A stretch of DNA of 64,000 bases from Gambelia wislizenii. Taxonomy: Eukaryota > Chordata > Lepidosauria > Squamata > Crotaphytidae. The notes beneath the pieces were generated by a model. It did not search any database and was not told the DNA's origin. It was given only the letters and a program-made list of their open reading frames with translations. The DNA is taken from positions 164,886,596-164,950,595 of the forward strand of contig JAUMIR010000005.1 in NCBI GenBank assembly GCA_030847615.1, in the 5' to 3' direction. This document shows positions 11,320-22,867 of this stretch, piece after piece; position 1 is the first letter of the stretch, and the number at the start of each line of letters is the position of its first letter. The position numbers were made by a program, and so were the translations under genes.

Positions 11320-11945
11320 CTTTTCTTCACAAACGAATATTCAGGAAGGACTCATCCCGCGCTTTCGGCAAGCGCATTGATGACTAAAAAGGCCAATCCG
11401 AGATAAACAAGTCCGGTTGCAGAAAGCACAGCAGAAGGTCTCCTTGGGTGATGTTTCTGGGTTGTGATTCTTTCTGCGTTGTTGTTTCTCTTCAAGACTT
11501 GTTCGGCGTGAGTTCTCAAATAAGGCTACAGCATTGTGGATAGTGCGTCTCCATGCCTCCCGATGGGAGGCCAGGGCGGACCATTGTTGATGATCAGTTT
11601 GGCCGAGCCTGAGATGTTGTTTCAGGGAGTCTTTGTATCGCTTTTTTGGAGTGCCCCTCTTACGCTGACCCATGGCGAGTTCACCGTAGAGTACTATTTT
11701 TGGGAGGCGATGGTCGTCCAACCTAGAAACGTGCCCTGTCCAGCGCAGCTGTGTTCTCAATATCATGGCCTCAATGCTGGTGATCCCTGCTTGCCCAAGT
11801 ACATCAACATTCGTCACATAGTCAGTCCAGTGTATATTTAGGATTGTGCGTATACAGTGCTGATGAAAGCGTTTGAGGAGTCGTAAGTGGTGGCGATAGG
11901 TGGCCCATGTTTCAGACCTGTAAAGGAGAATAGACAGTACAATGG
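11281..11945 (-). pseudogene. LINE polymerase C-terminal end, 5' truncated, copy 1
   Basis: The minus-strand frame 11817-11341 encodes 158 residues of a non-LTR retrotransposon polymerase C-terminus: LRWTGHVSRLDDHRLPK, KKRYKDSLKQHL, then a C-terminal CAFCNRTCLSRIGLFSHQ zinc-knuckle-like motif ending in S-P-S. The stop is followed by only about 27 nt (a stem-loop and AAAGCCAGAG) and a (GA)n tail at 11281-11316. Further upstream sequence is rearranged near 11945. The RT domain is missing, as in the other copies. I do not assign the clade. Confidence 0.8.
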
Positions 11946-12030
11946 CTCTATACCTATTGATTGATTGCAGTGTAGTACAATGGTTCTATATGCATTGATT
12001 GATTGCAGTACATCTGTATAGATGAGAATA

Positions 12031-12960
12031 TGAGGTATGTCTATTAAATAATGAGACTATGTTTCTACCTTTCAGACAAATAGGGAGAAATGATTGTGAA
12101 CACTTGCTTTGTGACCTTGAACAAGTCTGAACTTGCATGACAAACATCAACACTCTCCTGTTCAGTTAATTGTCAGTCGTTGTTTAAAGCAGCTGTGTTG
12201 TCTGTTGTATGCCGGAAAAATGCAAAGTTTAAAAGGGAGCAACATTATGTTGTGCAGCAATTTAAGTGGACCCAAACCTTTTTCAAAAATCATCACTTTT
12301 GATAAAACCTGGATCTTCCAGTATGATCCTGAGACAAAATGTCAGTGAATACACTGGAAAACACAATCATCACCAAGAATGAAAAAAGCACATCAAAGCA
12401 GGTCCACATTCAAAGCCATGCTCATTGTTTGTTTGTTGACATCAAGGGTGTAATTTTGGCAGTATGGGTTCCAGAAGGCAGAACAGTGAATCAGCATTAT
12501 TATAAGGAAGTTTTGACAAAGCTGAGAGAAAGAGTCAGGAAAAAAGACTAGAACTGTGGGGAAATGGTTTCATTCTTCAGTTAAGACAATGCGCCTGCTC
12601 ACACAGCAGTTTATGTGAAGTAGATTTTGGCCGATGACGCATTACTACACTTGAACATCTTCCATATTCTCCAGATTTGGCACCATGTGACTTTTTTCTT
12701 TTCCCAAAAGTGAAATTGGTGCTTAAAGGAACACATTTTGAGTCAATTGATGCAGTAATGAAGAAAACAAATGGCAGCTGTGTTGAAACAGCTGACAGAA
12801 ACTGATCTGCTCCATGCCTCTGACCAGAGGAAAACAAGACTGCATTGGTGTGTGAGTGTAAATGGGGAGCGTATTGAAGGGGACAAGCGTTAGAATTGTA
12901 ATACATATAAATAAAGATTGGTTATTTTTTTCAATCTCGTTATTTAATAGGCATACCTCA
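12031..12960 (+). mobile_element. Mariner element, internally deleted and inactive
   Basis: Terminal repeats TGAGGTATGTCTATTAAATA at the left and TATTTAATAGGCATACCTCA at the right are inverted and flanked by TA on both sides. Between them is a degraded transposase reading TFDKTWIFQYDPETK, then VPEGRTVNQHYY, then, in another frame, a D-N-A-P-A-H segment near 12585, then YSPDLAPCDFFLFPK. Family knowledge: mariners are about 1.3 kb with a D,D34D triad. This copy is 930 bp, lacks the N-terminal DNA-binding part, and has stops and frameshifts. Confidence 0.85.
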
Positions 12961-13177
12961 TAAACACAAACTGCTTCTTTCTAAGGCCGTACTAGTTTAT
13001 ACTTACTTGTTTAGGAACACAATTTTGTCTATCTGGTACAGGAATGTAAAGATGTTTGTAAAAAAAAAAAACCAATGCGAGAGGCTGTCTCAACAAGTCA
13101 ACTGCTTGCAAGACCTTTTGCCCTTGTTAGAGAGTCGGGGAGGGGGGCTTTTCCTCATCATTAGGAGCAACAGTATA

Positions 13178-13415
13178 CAGGTTGAGTCTCTCTTATTTGA
13201 AATTCAAAATATTCCACAGTAGTCAACATGGGTGGCTGAGATAGTGACATTTTTGGATTCTGATGGGTCAATGTACAGAAGCATTTCACTCACAAAAAAT
13301 GTTAAAAAATATTGTGTATAACATTACTTTCAGACTAAGGTATAAGGTATATATGAAACATAATTTAATTTTGTGTTTAGACTTGGGTCCAGTCTACAAA
13401 ATACCTCGTTATGTG
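13178..13415 (+). mobile_element. Tigger-like fragment
   Basis: CAGGTTGAGTCTCTCTTATT, then TTTTGGATTCTGATGGG, and near the end TTTTGTGTTTAGACTTGGGT, in the order seen in Tigger non-coding ends of other amniotes. It is followed directly by another MITE. Confidence 0.5.
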
Positions 13416-13870
13416 CAGTTGTCCCTCCGTATCCACGGATTTGGGATTCATGGATTTAAGTATTCATGGCTTGAAAATACTGTTTTAAAAATAATAATAA
13501 AAAAAGCAAACCTTGATTTTGCCATCTTATATAGAGGACTCCATTTTGCTATGCCATTGCATATAATGGGACTTGAGTATTAACGGATTTTGGTATCCAT
13601 GGGGGCGGGTCCTGGAACCAAACCCCAGAAAATATGAACCCCTACCAAGGTCCTGCCACAGCAGCAGTCATGGGGGTAAAGGGGAAGGGGAGGAGGTTAG
13701 CTCTCTCCCCCTTCTACCCCATGATCACTGACATGGCAACCAGGAGCCCTCCCAGGGGAAGGGACAGGGGAGGTGAATTTCCGGCTGCCCCTTGATTCCC
13801 CACCCCGCCATCACCAAGCATGGATAATAGAATCTGTGGTTGGATAATCAGCAGGTGGGTAGGTGCTACT
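13416..13870 (+). mobile_element. Composite TA-flanked MITE
   Basis: The left half (CAGTTGTCCCTCCGTATCC, AAAGCAAACCTTGATTTTGC, GGAACCAAACCCCAGAAAAT) is the Tigger-like family. The right half, purine-rich and ending TGGATAATCAGCAGGTGGG and TAGGTGCTACTATA, resembles the right end of the element at 5198-5432. Either the two are fused or one is inserted in the other. Confidence 0.6.
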
Positions 13871-14149
13871 ATATAGAGAGTATATACTGCCATCTAGCTG
13901 TATGAAATTTACAAAGAAGTGGGTTCCTAACCCAAAAGGCTTACATAACAGAGTAAAGGGAGGGAAAGGGAGATGGTTAAACATGGGGCATGTATGCCAT
14001 TATTTTAATTGTATATATTTAGCTTAGTTACAGTTGGATATTGGGTGGAAGGGAAGAGCTTATTCCTAAGTCATACCAGAAAATATTACTTTAGAGAAGC
14101 ATTTGAAGGCATAAAGGAGATAGTTGCAAGGCTGTGTTTGGGGAGGGAT

Positions 14150-14620
14150 TTTTTTCCTGGTAATATTTTTATTAAAGAAATTATCACACACAAAAAAATC
14201 ATAACACAGAACCAATGAAAAAACTAGACAATAACAACAATAAACACAATACAAAATACAACATCTACAAATCAAACAATCCCTGCCCCCTGCTTTAAAA
14301 GACTTCCCATATACTCCCCAGTTACTTCCTTACTACATTATTCATCATTTCTACCTCTATTTGCTACTAAACACTTAATTAATCTAATTGGTTATAATAA
14401 TATTAATAACATTCCTACCTATATTCTAGACAAAGAAAACAAATATATAAAACAAAAACCTTTACAAGTATCATTATATAATATAATATTTAACAGAATA
14501 ATAATGATACAACACATATACAATAATAACATTAGCAATAATGGTCATAGCAATAAAAACTATCACAATAAAAATAATAATAATAGTAATTATTTTTATT
14601 GGGATTCTTTTGTCACATAA
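14150..14620. other. Very AT-rich block
   Basis: ATAATAATA and ACAATA words predominate with almost no G on the plus strand from 14220 to 14560. It could be a LINE 3' UTR on the minus strand, but I saw no coding end to confirm this. Confidence 0.35.
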
Positions 14621-15329
14621 AATATCAAGGAAAAGAATACTTCTGGAAGGAATAGGCCTTTGAACAGTTGATACTGGTGGACCTGGATGATAAAAGTGTC
14701 AGGATATTAGGACGTACAGTAGATTTATTCTGTAAAAAGCTGAGATATAGCAAACAGTCTGAAGGGAGCTGCAGAGCTACCTAGTGGCAGTTTACAGAAG
14801 GCTCACAAATGTATCAATATTGATGAACTCTCAGCTCTGGTACAGAGCTGACTGGGGGAGGTACAAGGAGCTCTGCAGAGCTGGGTATTCAGTTTGTCCT
14901 ATAGAGTTGAACTGAGCAGTTCTGTGTTGGAGTTCACAAAGTGAACATGTTTTTTTCTTGAATACTGTATATATCTGTAAATATTCTTCATTATGCCCAA
15001 GTAGAGATAAGCAGTTTATTTTAGACACAAAGCTATGTGTCTGTGCTTTTATTCTTATGCCTGAAGGAACAACACTCTGCTGTCTATTTTATGCTGTCTG
15101 GGATCTGATTAGGTTCCCAGTGTGCGCTGTAATACCTGACAAAAAGATCAGTAGAAGGGATGTTTCAGGATATAAAAGCAGAAACTGATGGTGACGGGGA
15201 GGCCATGGACAGTATTGATATTAAGAAAGCTTTTGTGTGATTTGGGAATGGATGGGAAGCTAGGCCAAGGATTTAAGGGAGATGTGCCATGTGTACAAAA
15301 AAATGAAAAAGATAAGTAATACAGTACTG

Positions 15330-15420
15330 TATGTTGTATTGGATGGGAGACTGTCAATGAGTATCAAGTGCTGTAGGCTACATTTCAGAGGAAGGAACTG
15401 GCTAACCCACCTCTGAGTAG
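15330..15420 (+). mobile_element. 5S-Sauria SINE, 5' piece of a split copy
   Basis: TTGGATGGGAGACTGTCAAT, then GTGCTGTAGGCTACATTTCA, the 3' half of a 5S rRNA-like sequence, followed by GAGGAAGGAACTGG and CCACCTCTGAGTA. The copy stops there and resumes at 16315, so about 894 bp has been inserted. Confidence 0.85.
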
Positions 15421-16314
15421 GAGGAGAAAAAGGTTGAAGGAGCTGAGCATGTTCAGCTTGATGAAGAGAAGACTGAGGGAATTACAAGATAGCCTCAAGG
15501 GCTACCACAGAGAGGAGGGGGAAGGCATGTTCTCTGCTGCCTCAGATGGTAGGACCAGGCCTAATGGTTTGAAGAGGGGGGAGCCTCTTTCTCTAGACAT
15601 CTTCAAAAAGAGGCTGGATAGCTTCCTGCTGGGGATGCTCTAGCTGGAGATCCTGCATTCAGCAGGAAGTAGGATTCTGTTCTATGCTCCAGTCAGCAAG
15701 TGACCCAGGAGTCAGATACTTGGAGTTCAAGAGCTGTTGGATAGTTAATCCAGTCCAGTTTCATAGGTTATCCAGCAAGATGAAGGAAGAAACAAGAGGG
15801 TGGTTGTCAGCAAGTCCAGAAGTCATCACAACAAGTCAGTATTCCAGATAAACAAAGCCAGCAAGGAGTAAAATAGAGTCATCAATTACAGCCAGCCCAA
15901 GGTCAAGGAAACACTAACACCAAAGATTACTGCCAGTCACCAATATAGAATAGAAACTAGCAACAACCACTCTAGGGAGCTGTTAGGAGAAGATATAGGT
16001 AGCTATCTCAAGTCACCAGGAGCGCAATAAGTAAGGCTCTCCTATTTAACAGCCCCTGGGGTTGGCATAGTGTCTTCTTATCTTTTCCGTAATCTTCAAA
16101 AGATGGCAGCAGATCCTCATCATCTCCCATCGCCTGCTAGGGAGTACCCCCCCCAACTGAATCAGCTCCCAGCTCCTCAGGTTTCGGGAGGCCACTTTCA
16201 TCGGGAGCCATAAACTCCTGGCAATCTGCCTCCACTGTGGGAATCTTCAGACTCCACAGGGTGAGTTATGACAGACTCAATGTCCCATGGGGTCCCTTCC
16301 TATGATTCTGTGAC
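15421..16314 (+). mobile_element. CR1 LINE 3' end, split by a solo LTR
   Basis: GTTCAGCTTGATGAAGAGAA, CAAGGGCTACCACAGAGAGG, AAAAAGAGGCTGGATAGCTT and GGAGATCCTGCATTCAGCAG are the usual CR1 3' region. After the LTR at 15678-16273 it resumes with GACTCAATGTCCCATGGGG and the ATGATTCTGTGA end. No RT remains. Confidence 0.85.
15678..16273 (-). mobile_element. Solo LTR, gypsy type, with 5-bp target duplication
   Basis: The plus-strand ends are TGTTCTATG and TTATGACA, so on the minus strand it starts TGTCATAACTC. It is flanked by GATTC (15673-15677) and GACTC (16274-16278), one mismatch apart. Length 596 bp, with a TTAAATAGG promoter-like box near 16045. No internal region or ORF, so it is the recombined remnant of a whole element. 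Confidence 0.8.
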
Positions 16315-16392
16315 TGAGAAAACCCTATAAAATTCATGGGGTCACCATACGTTGACAGGCGACTTGAAGGCCCATACACACGCATACAAAAT
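16315..16392 (+). mobile_element. 5S-Sauria SINE, 3' piece of the split copy
   Basis: GAGAAAACCCTATAAAATTC, ATGGGGTCACCATACGTTG and ACAGGCGACTTGAAGGCC, the Bov-B-like tail that should directly follow the piece ending at 15420. It closes the outermost layer of the nest. Confidence 0.85.
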
Positions 16393-16786
16393 ACTGAATA
16401 TTCGAAACAAAAGTAAAAGAAACATACAAGATATAGTTCCACAATATATGTTGTTTCCCCAGTAAAATCACAAAGAAGCATCCATGAGATATACACATTA
16501 GGAAGGAGATTTGGAGATTAGCGATCGAAAGCACTGTTCTGTTACCTAAGAGCTTGTGACTGAACAGTGAGATAATTTACTCTTTCCCCCCCCCCCTTGA
16601 AGAATAAACAATTGTCTTTTTAAAGGACTTTCAGTTTCAAAATATGTTTGGTTTGAAATGGTGTTGAATCTTGTTAGGTTGGAGTCTAACTTAGTCAAAC
16701 TTGGGAAACGTTACAGAGTATGAACAATTCAATTTTTATTGTCCAGAATAGATTTTTTTGTTGTTGTTGTTAATGGCGCACCCAGT

Positions 16787-17082
16787 CAAAGGACAGTTGA
16801 AAAAAACCCTGAGAAGGTCAGGAGAAGAACAGGGAGGGCTGTTGTGCTTACACAGTGCCATTTCAGATGATGCAGTCCTCCTCTGACCTCCTCCCAACCT
16901 TCCCCCATGCTGCTGGAGCCTCTTTTTATTGATGGAAAACCTCCGTAAAAAAGCAGCGCCCACCGCACAGGGAAAGGATGGGAGGAGGATGGAGGAGGAC
17001 TGCATCATCTGAAACAGGGCTATGTAAGCGCCACAGCCCCGTTTCTTCTCCTGACTTCCTCGGGGGGGGGGGTCAACCGTTT
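16787..17082. mobile_element. Foldback MITE
   Basis: CAGGAGAAGAACAGGG and GATGATGCAGTCCTCCTC on the left arm pair with GAGGAGGACTGCATCATC and TTTCTTCTCCTGAC on the right arm, leaving a G/C-rich centre. Arms of over 100 nt with mismatches. No family assigned. Confidence 0.65.
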
Positions 17083-17099
17083 GAAAAAGTCCTTAGTCA

Positions 17100-18080
17100 T
17101 GAACCTTAATCACTGAGGTTGACAGGAAGCAAATAAATTACTTCAAGGGTTGCGTGCTTATGATCACCTCTACAATATGGATTTTTCGTATGTGTAAAAG
17201 AGGCTGATTTTTGCTTTCTGTACACTGGGTTACTGAAAGCATGAGAATCCAGGTGTAATATGTAATAAAAGAGGGGGGTTGTTATTATGTTGAAATATAC
17301 CCATTATTTTGAAAACAAAATGTGTTGGAGAGAAAGAGAGAAATGGCTATGCCAGCTAACCTTGAAGTCTTTTCAAGTAATCAAGAGTGTTGCTTAAGTG
17401 TGTTAGTGGAGAGAATTCAGAATATACATCATTAACCCTCATCATCTTTTTAACAGCAGAACTCACTTGAGCATACAGAAGGTACTCAGCTCATTCACTG
17501 TTAGTAGGCCAATTTTTATTTGGTCTTATCACAGGGTGCCCACATGCCTGAGAAATTCATTTTGCCATCAAGCAGCATATGTAAGTCAAGTAGTATATTC
17601 TTGCAAAGATTACTGCAAATGGATATAGATTATGGTCTACTTTCTGTGAAGAAGAAAATTAATCGAAACAGAATTAAAGCTATACATTGCTTTCATTCTG
17701 TAGAGGTGCTTCACTGATTTGTTAAATAATGGATTATATGATGTACTGTAGTGGGACTGATGTAGGTCACTTTCATCATTGCCAGCTTTAGACTTCAGAA
17801 AGTGGAGATCTTGATATTTGATGTCCTGAGCATCTGAAATAAATAGATAAACATGATACAATTTTTGCTGACCTGTTTCATATTTTGAATATTTTAGAAT
17901 ATTTCATATAAACAGTGATATATATATGACACAGAGACAGGCAAAAAGTTCTCTCTGTGTAACTCCTGAGTTTTTCTTAAAATTTTGCTGTTGGGATTGA
18001 AAGTGAACATGGCAGAGAATTGAGTTATCAAGAAAGAAAGTGCACTGGCAGGGAATTGCTGTGTGTGAGAGTGCATGTAT
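17100..18080. other. Transposon-poor intron, nothing coding seen
   Basis: AT-rich with short open frames only and no named repeat. Confidence 0.4.
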
Positions 18081-18084
18081 CTGC

Positions 18085-18310
18085 CTTCCAGTCACCTGTC
18101 AACTTATGTTGAGCCCATGAATTTCATACAGTTTTCTTAGGCAGTGAATACTCAGAAGTGGTTTTACCAGTTCCTTCTGCAGAAATATAGCCTACAGTAC
18201 CTGTATTTGTTGGCAATCTTCCATCCAACTACTAACCAAGCCTGACCACACTTAACTTCCAAGATTAGTCAGGATATGGTGCCTGAGTTGGACTAGATGA
18301 CAACTGGGGC
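18085..18310 (-). mobile_element. 5S-Sauria SINE
   Basis: On the plus strand, CCATCCAACTACTAACCAAG and CCTGACCACACTTAACTTCC, then AAGATTAGTCAGGATATGG, are the reverse complement of the 5S rRNA internal promoter region. TGTCAACTTATGTTGAGCCC near 18107 is the Bov-B-like tail. It is diverged and not a functional 5S gene. Confidence 0.85.
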
Positions 18311-18599
18311 ACCTTCAGACTTGATGATTCTCTGATTCAAGTGCCTGAATCCTATTTCTAGCCCTAATTAGACACACAGAATCAATGGGGTCATTGTTAA
18401 ATACTAAGTTAATTCATAGGTAAATCCCATTGCTTTTTAGTGTCTACTCAAATTGGGACTAACAGGAATCTAGCCAAAGTGAAAAATCAGAGATATTGGA
18501 ACTTCTGTGTGTGTGTTGTCAGTCTTTTGTGTGATCTTTTATTGATTTCTTTTAATGGATAAAGCTGCGTAGGAAAAAAAAAACAATATTCTACTTTGG

Positions 18600-19455
18600 C
18601 AAAAGAAAACCAACTCTATAATGCAGACACAATCCTCTTCTGTGCTTAAGTCCATTCAGCAGTTCACCTACCTGGGAAGCATCATCTCCTCAGATGCCAA
18701 GATTGACAAAGAGATTCATCACAGATTAGCAAAGGCATATAGCACATTTGGAAGACTTTACAAAAGAGTCTGAAGTAATAAACACCTGAGGCGAAACACA
18801 AAAATCAGTGTGTATAGAGCCATTGTACTGGCTATTCTCCTTTATGGCTCTGAAACATGGGTCACCTATTGCCACCACTTATGACTCCTCGAACGCTTTC
18901 ATCAGCACTGTATATGCACAATCCTAAAGATACACTGGACTGACTATGTGACTAATGTTGCTGTCCTTGAGCAAGCAGGGATCACCAGCATTGAGGCCAT
19001 GATATTGAGAACACAGCTGCGCTGGGCAGGGCACGTTTCTAGGATGGAGGACCATCACCTCCCAAAAATAGTACTCTACGGTGAACTCGCCACAGGTCAG
19101 CGTAAGATGGGCACTCCAAGAAAGCGATACAAGGACTCCCTGAAACAAGATCTCAGGCTCAGCCAAATTGATCACCAACAATGGTCCGCCCTGGCCTCAC
19201 ATCGGAAGGCACGGAGACATACTATCCACAATACTGCAGCCTTATTTGAGAACTCACGCCGAACAAGTCGTGAAGAGAAACAAAAACGCAGAAAGAATCA
19301 TAACCCAGAAACATCACCCAAAGAGACCTTCTGCTGTGCTTTCTGCAACCAGACTTGTTTATCTCGGATTGGCCTTTACAGTCATCAGCGCGCTTACAGA
19401 AAGTGTGGGATGAGTCCTTCCTGAATCTTCGTTTGTGAAGAAAAGCCAGAGGGGG
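18600..19455 (+). pseudogene. LINE polymerase C-terminal end, 5' truncated, copy 2
   Basis: The longest copy of the family. From about 18667 it reads FTYLGSIISSDAKIDKEI, then AYSTFGRLYKRV followed by a stop codon, ISVYRAIVLAILLYGSETW and a second stop, then the open 158-residue stretch 18948-19424: LRWAGHVSRMEDHHLPK, RKRYKDSLKQDL and CAFCNQTCLSRIGLYSHQ. After the stop come a stem-loop, AAAGCCAGAG and a G-run instead of GA. Inactive. Confidence 0.8.
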
Positions 19456-20680
19456 GGGGGCATAGTTTTTGTATAGCAAAGTCAATGGAATACAATTTTT
19501 GGTAGCAGGACTTTTGTGTAAGCTCTAGTGCTTTCTCTCCATAAAAACCAAACATATTTTTAACCAAACCAGGACTAGCTAAAGAAAGATGTAAATCTAC
19601 TATGCAAGATCCCTATAGTGATTTGGAGACATTGGCAAGAAACATTTGTCATTAACTGATGTTAATCCTGAACAATAGCAATAACAAACAAAAGCACAGC
19701 TATTCCTTCTGTGTCTCCCCCATTGGCACTATTTGCAGCAAGAAATACATTTTTTTATAAATTAATGAATTTCTGAAAATGAAGGTAGACTTCTAATCAA
19801 ATCCAAATAATAATCTTTAAGTAACTGAATCCATATGGTGATTACAGTACCAGCAGTACCCAATGCCCACCTCAACGAGCAGATTTTTTTTTGATGTCAT
19901 GTTATTTTGTTTTAATGATTGAATTAGTTATTTAATTTATTATCATTGTGTTCTTACTATGAGAACAGTGACTATTGCTCAGCCGTAGACATACTAAAAC
20001 CTTGGATTTACCCACTGATTTCTGAAGACTCCCTTAGAAGATCCAATAGGATTTATCTTGCATCTCTGTAAACATAGCCTATCTAGTGAGTAAGATGGCT
20101 CTTAATGTTTGAGAGGCATCCAGTTATGGCACTGTTCTGAATACACAAACAAGTGAACAACATCACCAACAAACCCCCTCTCTTTCAACTGTTAGAAAAA
20201 AAACTGTCCAGACAAAGATGATGCTTTTGAAAGCCAAATAAATAAATAAATAAATAGGTCTTTGATTACATGGCTGTATTTGAAGAATGAGCAGAAAACC
20301 ACTCTGCCTTTCTAAAATATCTGCAAATACATTTTAGTCATATGGAGGGGGGAATCCATTAATACATCCATCTGAAAAAACATACATAAAAGTGCATACA
20401 TTTTCCCCATTAAATGAAGGTAAATCTGTCATGGAACCAGCACAGAATGGTCTCAGAGCTAGAAAAAGAAGGAAGTCTCCTGAAATGTTCGTAATAAATC
20501 TGCCCATTGTCCATGCATAGTCATAACTTGTGGAGTGGGCCTTTCTCCTACCATAATGTTTTTATTACTAAAATGTCCAGTACTATTGCAAACCTTGCTG
20601 GTACTCCAGTTCTGCTCATACCTCCCTCTAATTTGACTCAGCCTAAGGTTGGTATTGCTAGAACTGATTCAGCAATCTAG
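19456..20680. other. Transposon-poor intron
   Basis: No gene seen. An (AAAT)n run lies near 20238-20258. The rest is AT-rich and unassigned. Confidence 0.4.
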
Positions 20681-20684
20681 ATAG

Positions 20685-20815
20685 GACACCACCAAGGAAT
20701 ACCAGGTACTGTAGGCTAAATTTTATAGAAGGCCAATGATAAGCCATCTCTGAATATTCCTTGCTGGGGGGAAAAAAATGTTGGCAGGCAACTTGAAGGC
20801 ATATACACAACATCA
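20685..20815 (+). mobile_element. 5S-Sauria SINE fragment
   Basis: CACCAAGGAATACCAGGTAC and TGTAGGCTAAATTTTATAG, then CCATCTCTGAATATTCCTTG, and GGCAACTTGAAGGCATATAC. It preserves the junction that is interrupted in the copy at 15330-16392, which confirms that insertion. Confidence 0.75.
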
Positions 20816-21142
20816 TTGCTTCAATAGACTCGATAAAGGAAGTTTTCTTTTTTTTTCAATGGTGGTAAGATGTTACATGTGAATATTCAAATTAGAGAGT
20901 AATTTAAAAAAGTAATAGATGATTTATTTAATTATATATAATGACATAACGAAGGTACAGGAGAGGTACAAGTATCTATCTTGATGTTATGTGTTGATGC
21001 TCTATGTTTTTCATTGTATATGAACAAACTTTTGTTATTCACAAAACGAAATGTAGAGAACATTAAGATGTGAACACTTTATGGATTACTTTATGGATTA
21101 CTAAGAAATCAATAAACAATAATTTTAAAAAAATAGACTATA

Positions 21143-21372
21143 CAGTTGTCCCTCCATATCCACGGATTTTGTATCCACGGATTTAAGTATTCACGGCCTA
21201 AATATATTCTGTAAAAAATTATAATCCAAAAAGCAAACCTTGATTTTGCCATCTTATATAGGGGACACCATTTTGCTATGCCACTGCATACAATGGGACT
21301 TGAGTATTCACAGATTTTGGTATCCACGGGGGGTCCTGGAACCAAACTCCAATGAATATGAAGGGACAACTG
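21143..21372 (+). mobile_element. TA-flanked MITE, Tigger/pogo-like, best-preserved copy (d)
   Basis: Ends CAGTTGTCCCTCCATATCC and GAATATGAAGGGACAACTG are inverted, with TA immediately outside both. The 230-bp core has TCCACGGATT words, AAAGCAAACCTTGATTTTGC and GGTCCTGGAACCAAACTCC. It has no ORF, so it would depend on a transposase elsewhere. Confidence 0.8.
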
Positions 21373-21399
21373 TATACTGTCTGGAACACCGAATTTTAA

Positions 21400-22860
21400 T
21401 TCATATTAAAGGTACATAATGGATCACTGTATTTTGAAGTGGAGTGTTGCTTTTTCACCCTGAAAGACCTTCCTCTGAACATCAGGTGTCAAGAAACATG
21501 AGCCCACACTCCTGTGCTGTTTGTGGGCTACCAATAGAATCTTTTTTTGTTCAAGTTAGAAACAGAATGTTGGGTTATTTAGACCTTTGACTAAATCCAA
21601 CAGGTCTCTTCTGTTCTGATGTTGCAAAGGAAAATCTGTTTTTAAAAAATACATTACTAACCCAAAATATAAAACAATAAACTGGGTGTCAACTTCCCTT
21701 CTCCTTTCCCTTACTCTGTTATTTTCATTTTATTTTTACTCAGGGTATCATACTCACCCCTGCGACCTCCAAAGAGAAATTTGCAAGACTTGCAAAGGAG
21801 CAGTTGGATAGCAAATCCACTCCTCACTTTGTTCAGCTGATTCCCATTCATTCATGTCTAGTGTCCTTATGTAATCATCCAAGAAAGGATCAGGGTTTTT
21901 GACACCATTAGCTGATTTAGGAATATTAGAAAGAAAATAAAATTCTTCCCTCAAAAAAAATATGGTATAAAATTAAATTTTCATATTTTCTTAACAATGT
22001 CTGCTACTTGCTATTTTGGGGTTTGGACAAGACTATTAGGGAGCACTGTTTCAATTGAAAAATGTATGCCTGCGTTCAGTCTAAAGTGCTTTGCTTCTGT
22101 TTTTCATACTAACAGCTTAAAGACTTCTTCTTAAATTCAAATGCCAAAGAACAAATTCAGACATCTCTGAGAGGACACAGAAATACCAGTGTAAAAACTA
22201 TTCATGTGCTTCCTAAATCATGATTCATCTGTAAATATTTTTTCTTTGTCTTAAAAAAATGTGCATTCATACAGACACATCTGCAAGTGTGTGTGTGTTA
22301 TCTTATTGCACTTCATTTTGTCTTTTCGCTCTCTCTTTAAAAAAAAAAACAAAAAAAAAACTAAATCCTAAACACTTTCAGTTTGAGGCTTGGTTTTAAA
22401 AAAAAATAGTGAAAGACAAAAAGATTATGTAGTTTCCATTATATCTTATGATGCTGGAGGTATATAAACACATGCCCTACAAAGGCCCTAATTTGGCAGG
22501 CACAATCCTGCTTAATCCTCTCTTATCCTGCTTTTAAAAAGTCTAAGTTCCTCTCCTTTCCTCCTACTTCCCCCCTTTTTCCTCAGATTACTTCAATTGC
22601 TACAAGCTGAGTTCAAAATGCAAAAGTAATTCACACACAGGTAATTCAGTGAGAGGAGGCAGAATCTTGTCTTTCCCTGTAGAGTCAGGCAAAAGCAAAC
22701 TGCTATAGCCTCTCTTTGGTTGTGTGTTCTTCCTTATTAATAAGTTTTGTCATCTTGGTCACACACCAATATTGTTTGGCCACATGTGTTCCAATATTCA
22801 TCTGCAAGATGTTGTCAGGTATGTAAACATGTGACTGTCAAGGACAATGATTGCAGTAGC
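21400..22860. other. Transposon-poor intron
   Basis: No gene recognised. Poly-A runs near 22340-22360 and general AT-richness. Confidence 0.4.
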
Positions 22861-22867
22861 AAGAATT

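Noticed and set aside
18220..18300. 5S rRNA gene
   Set aside because: Only part of the 5S sequence is present, diverged and joined to a Bov-B-like tail, so it is a 5S-headed SINE.
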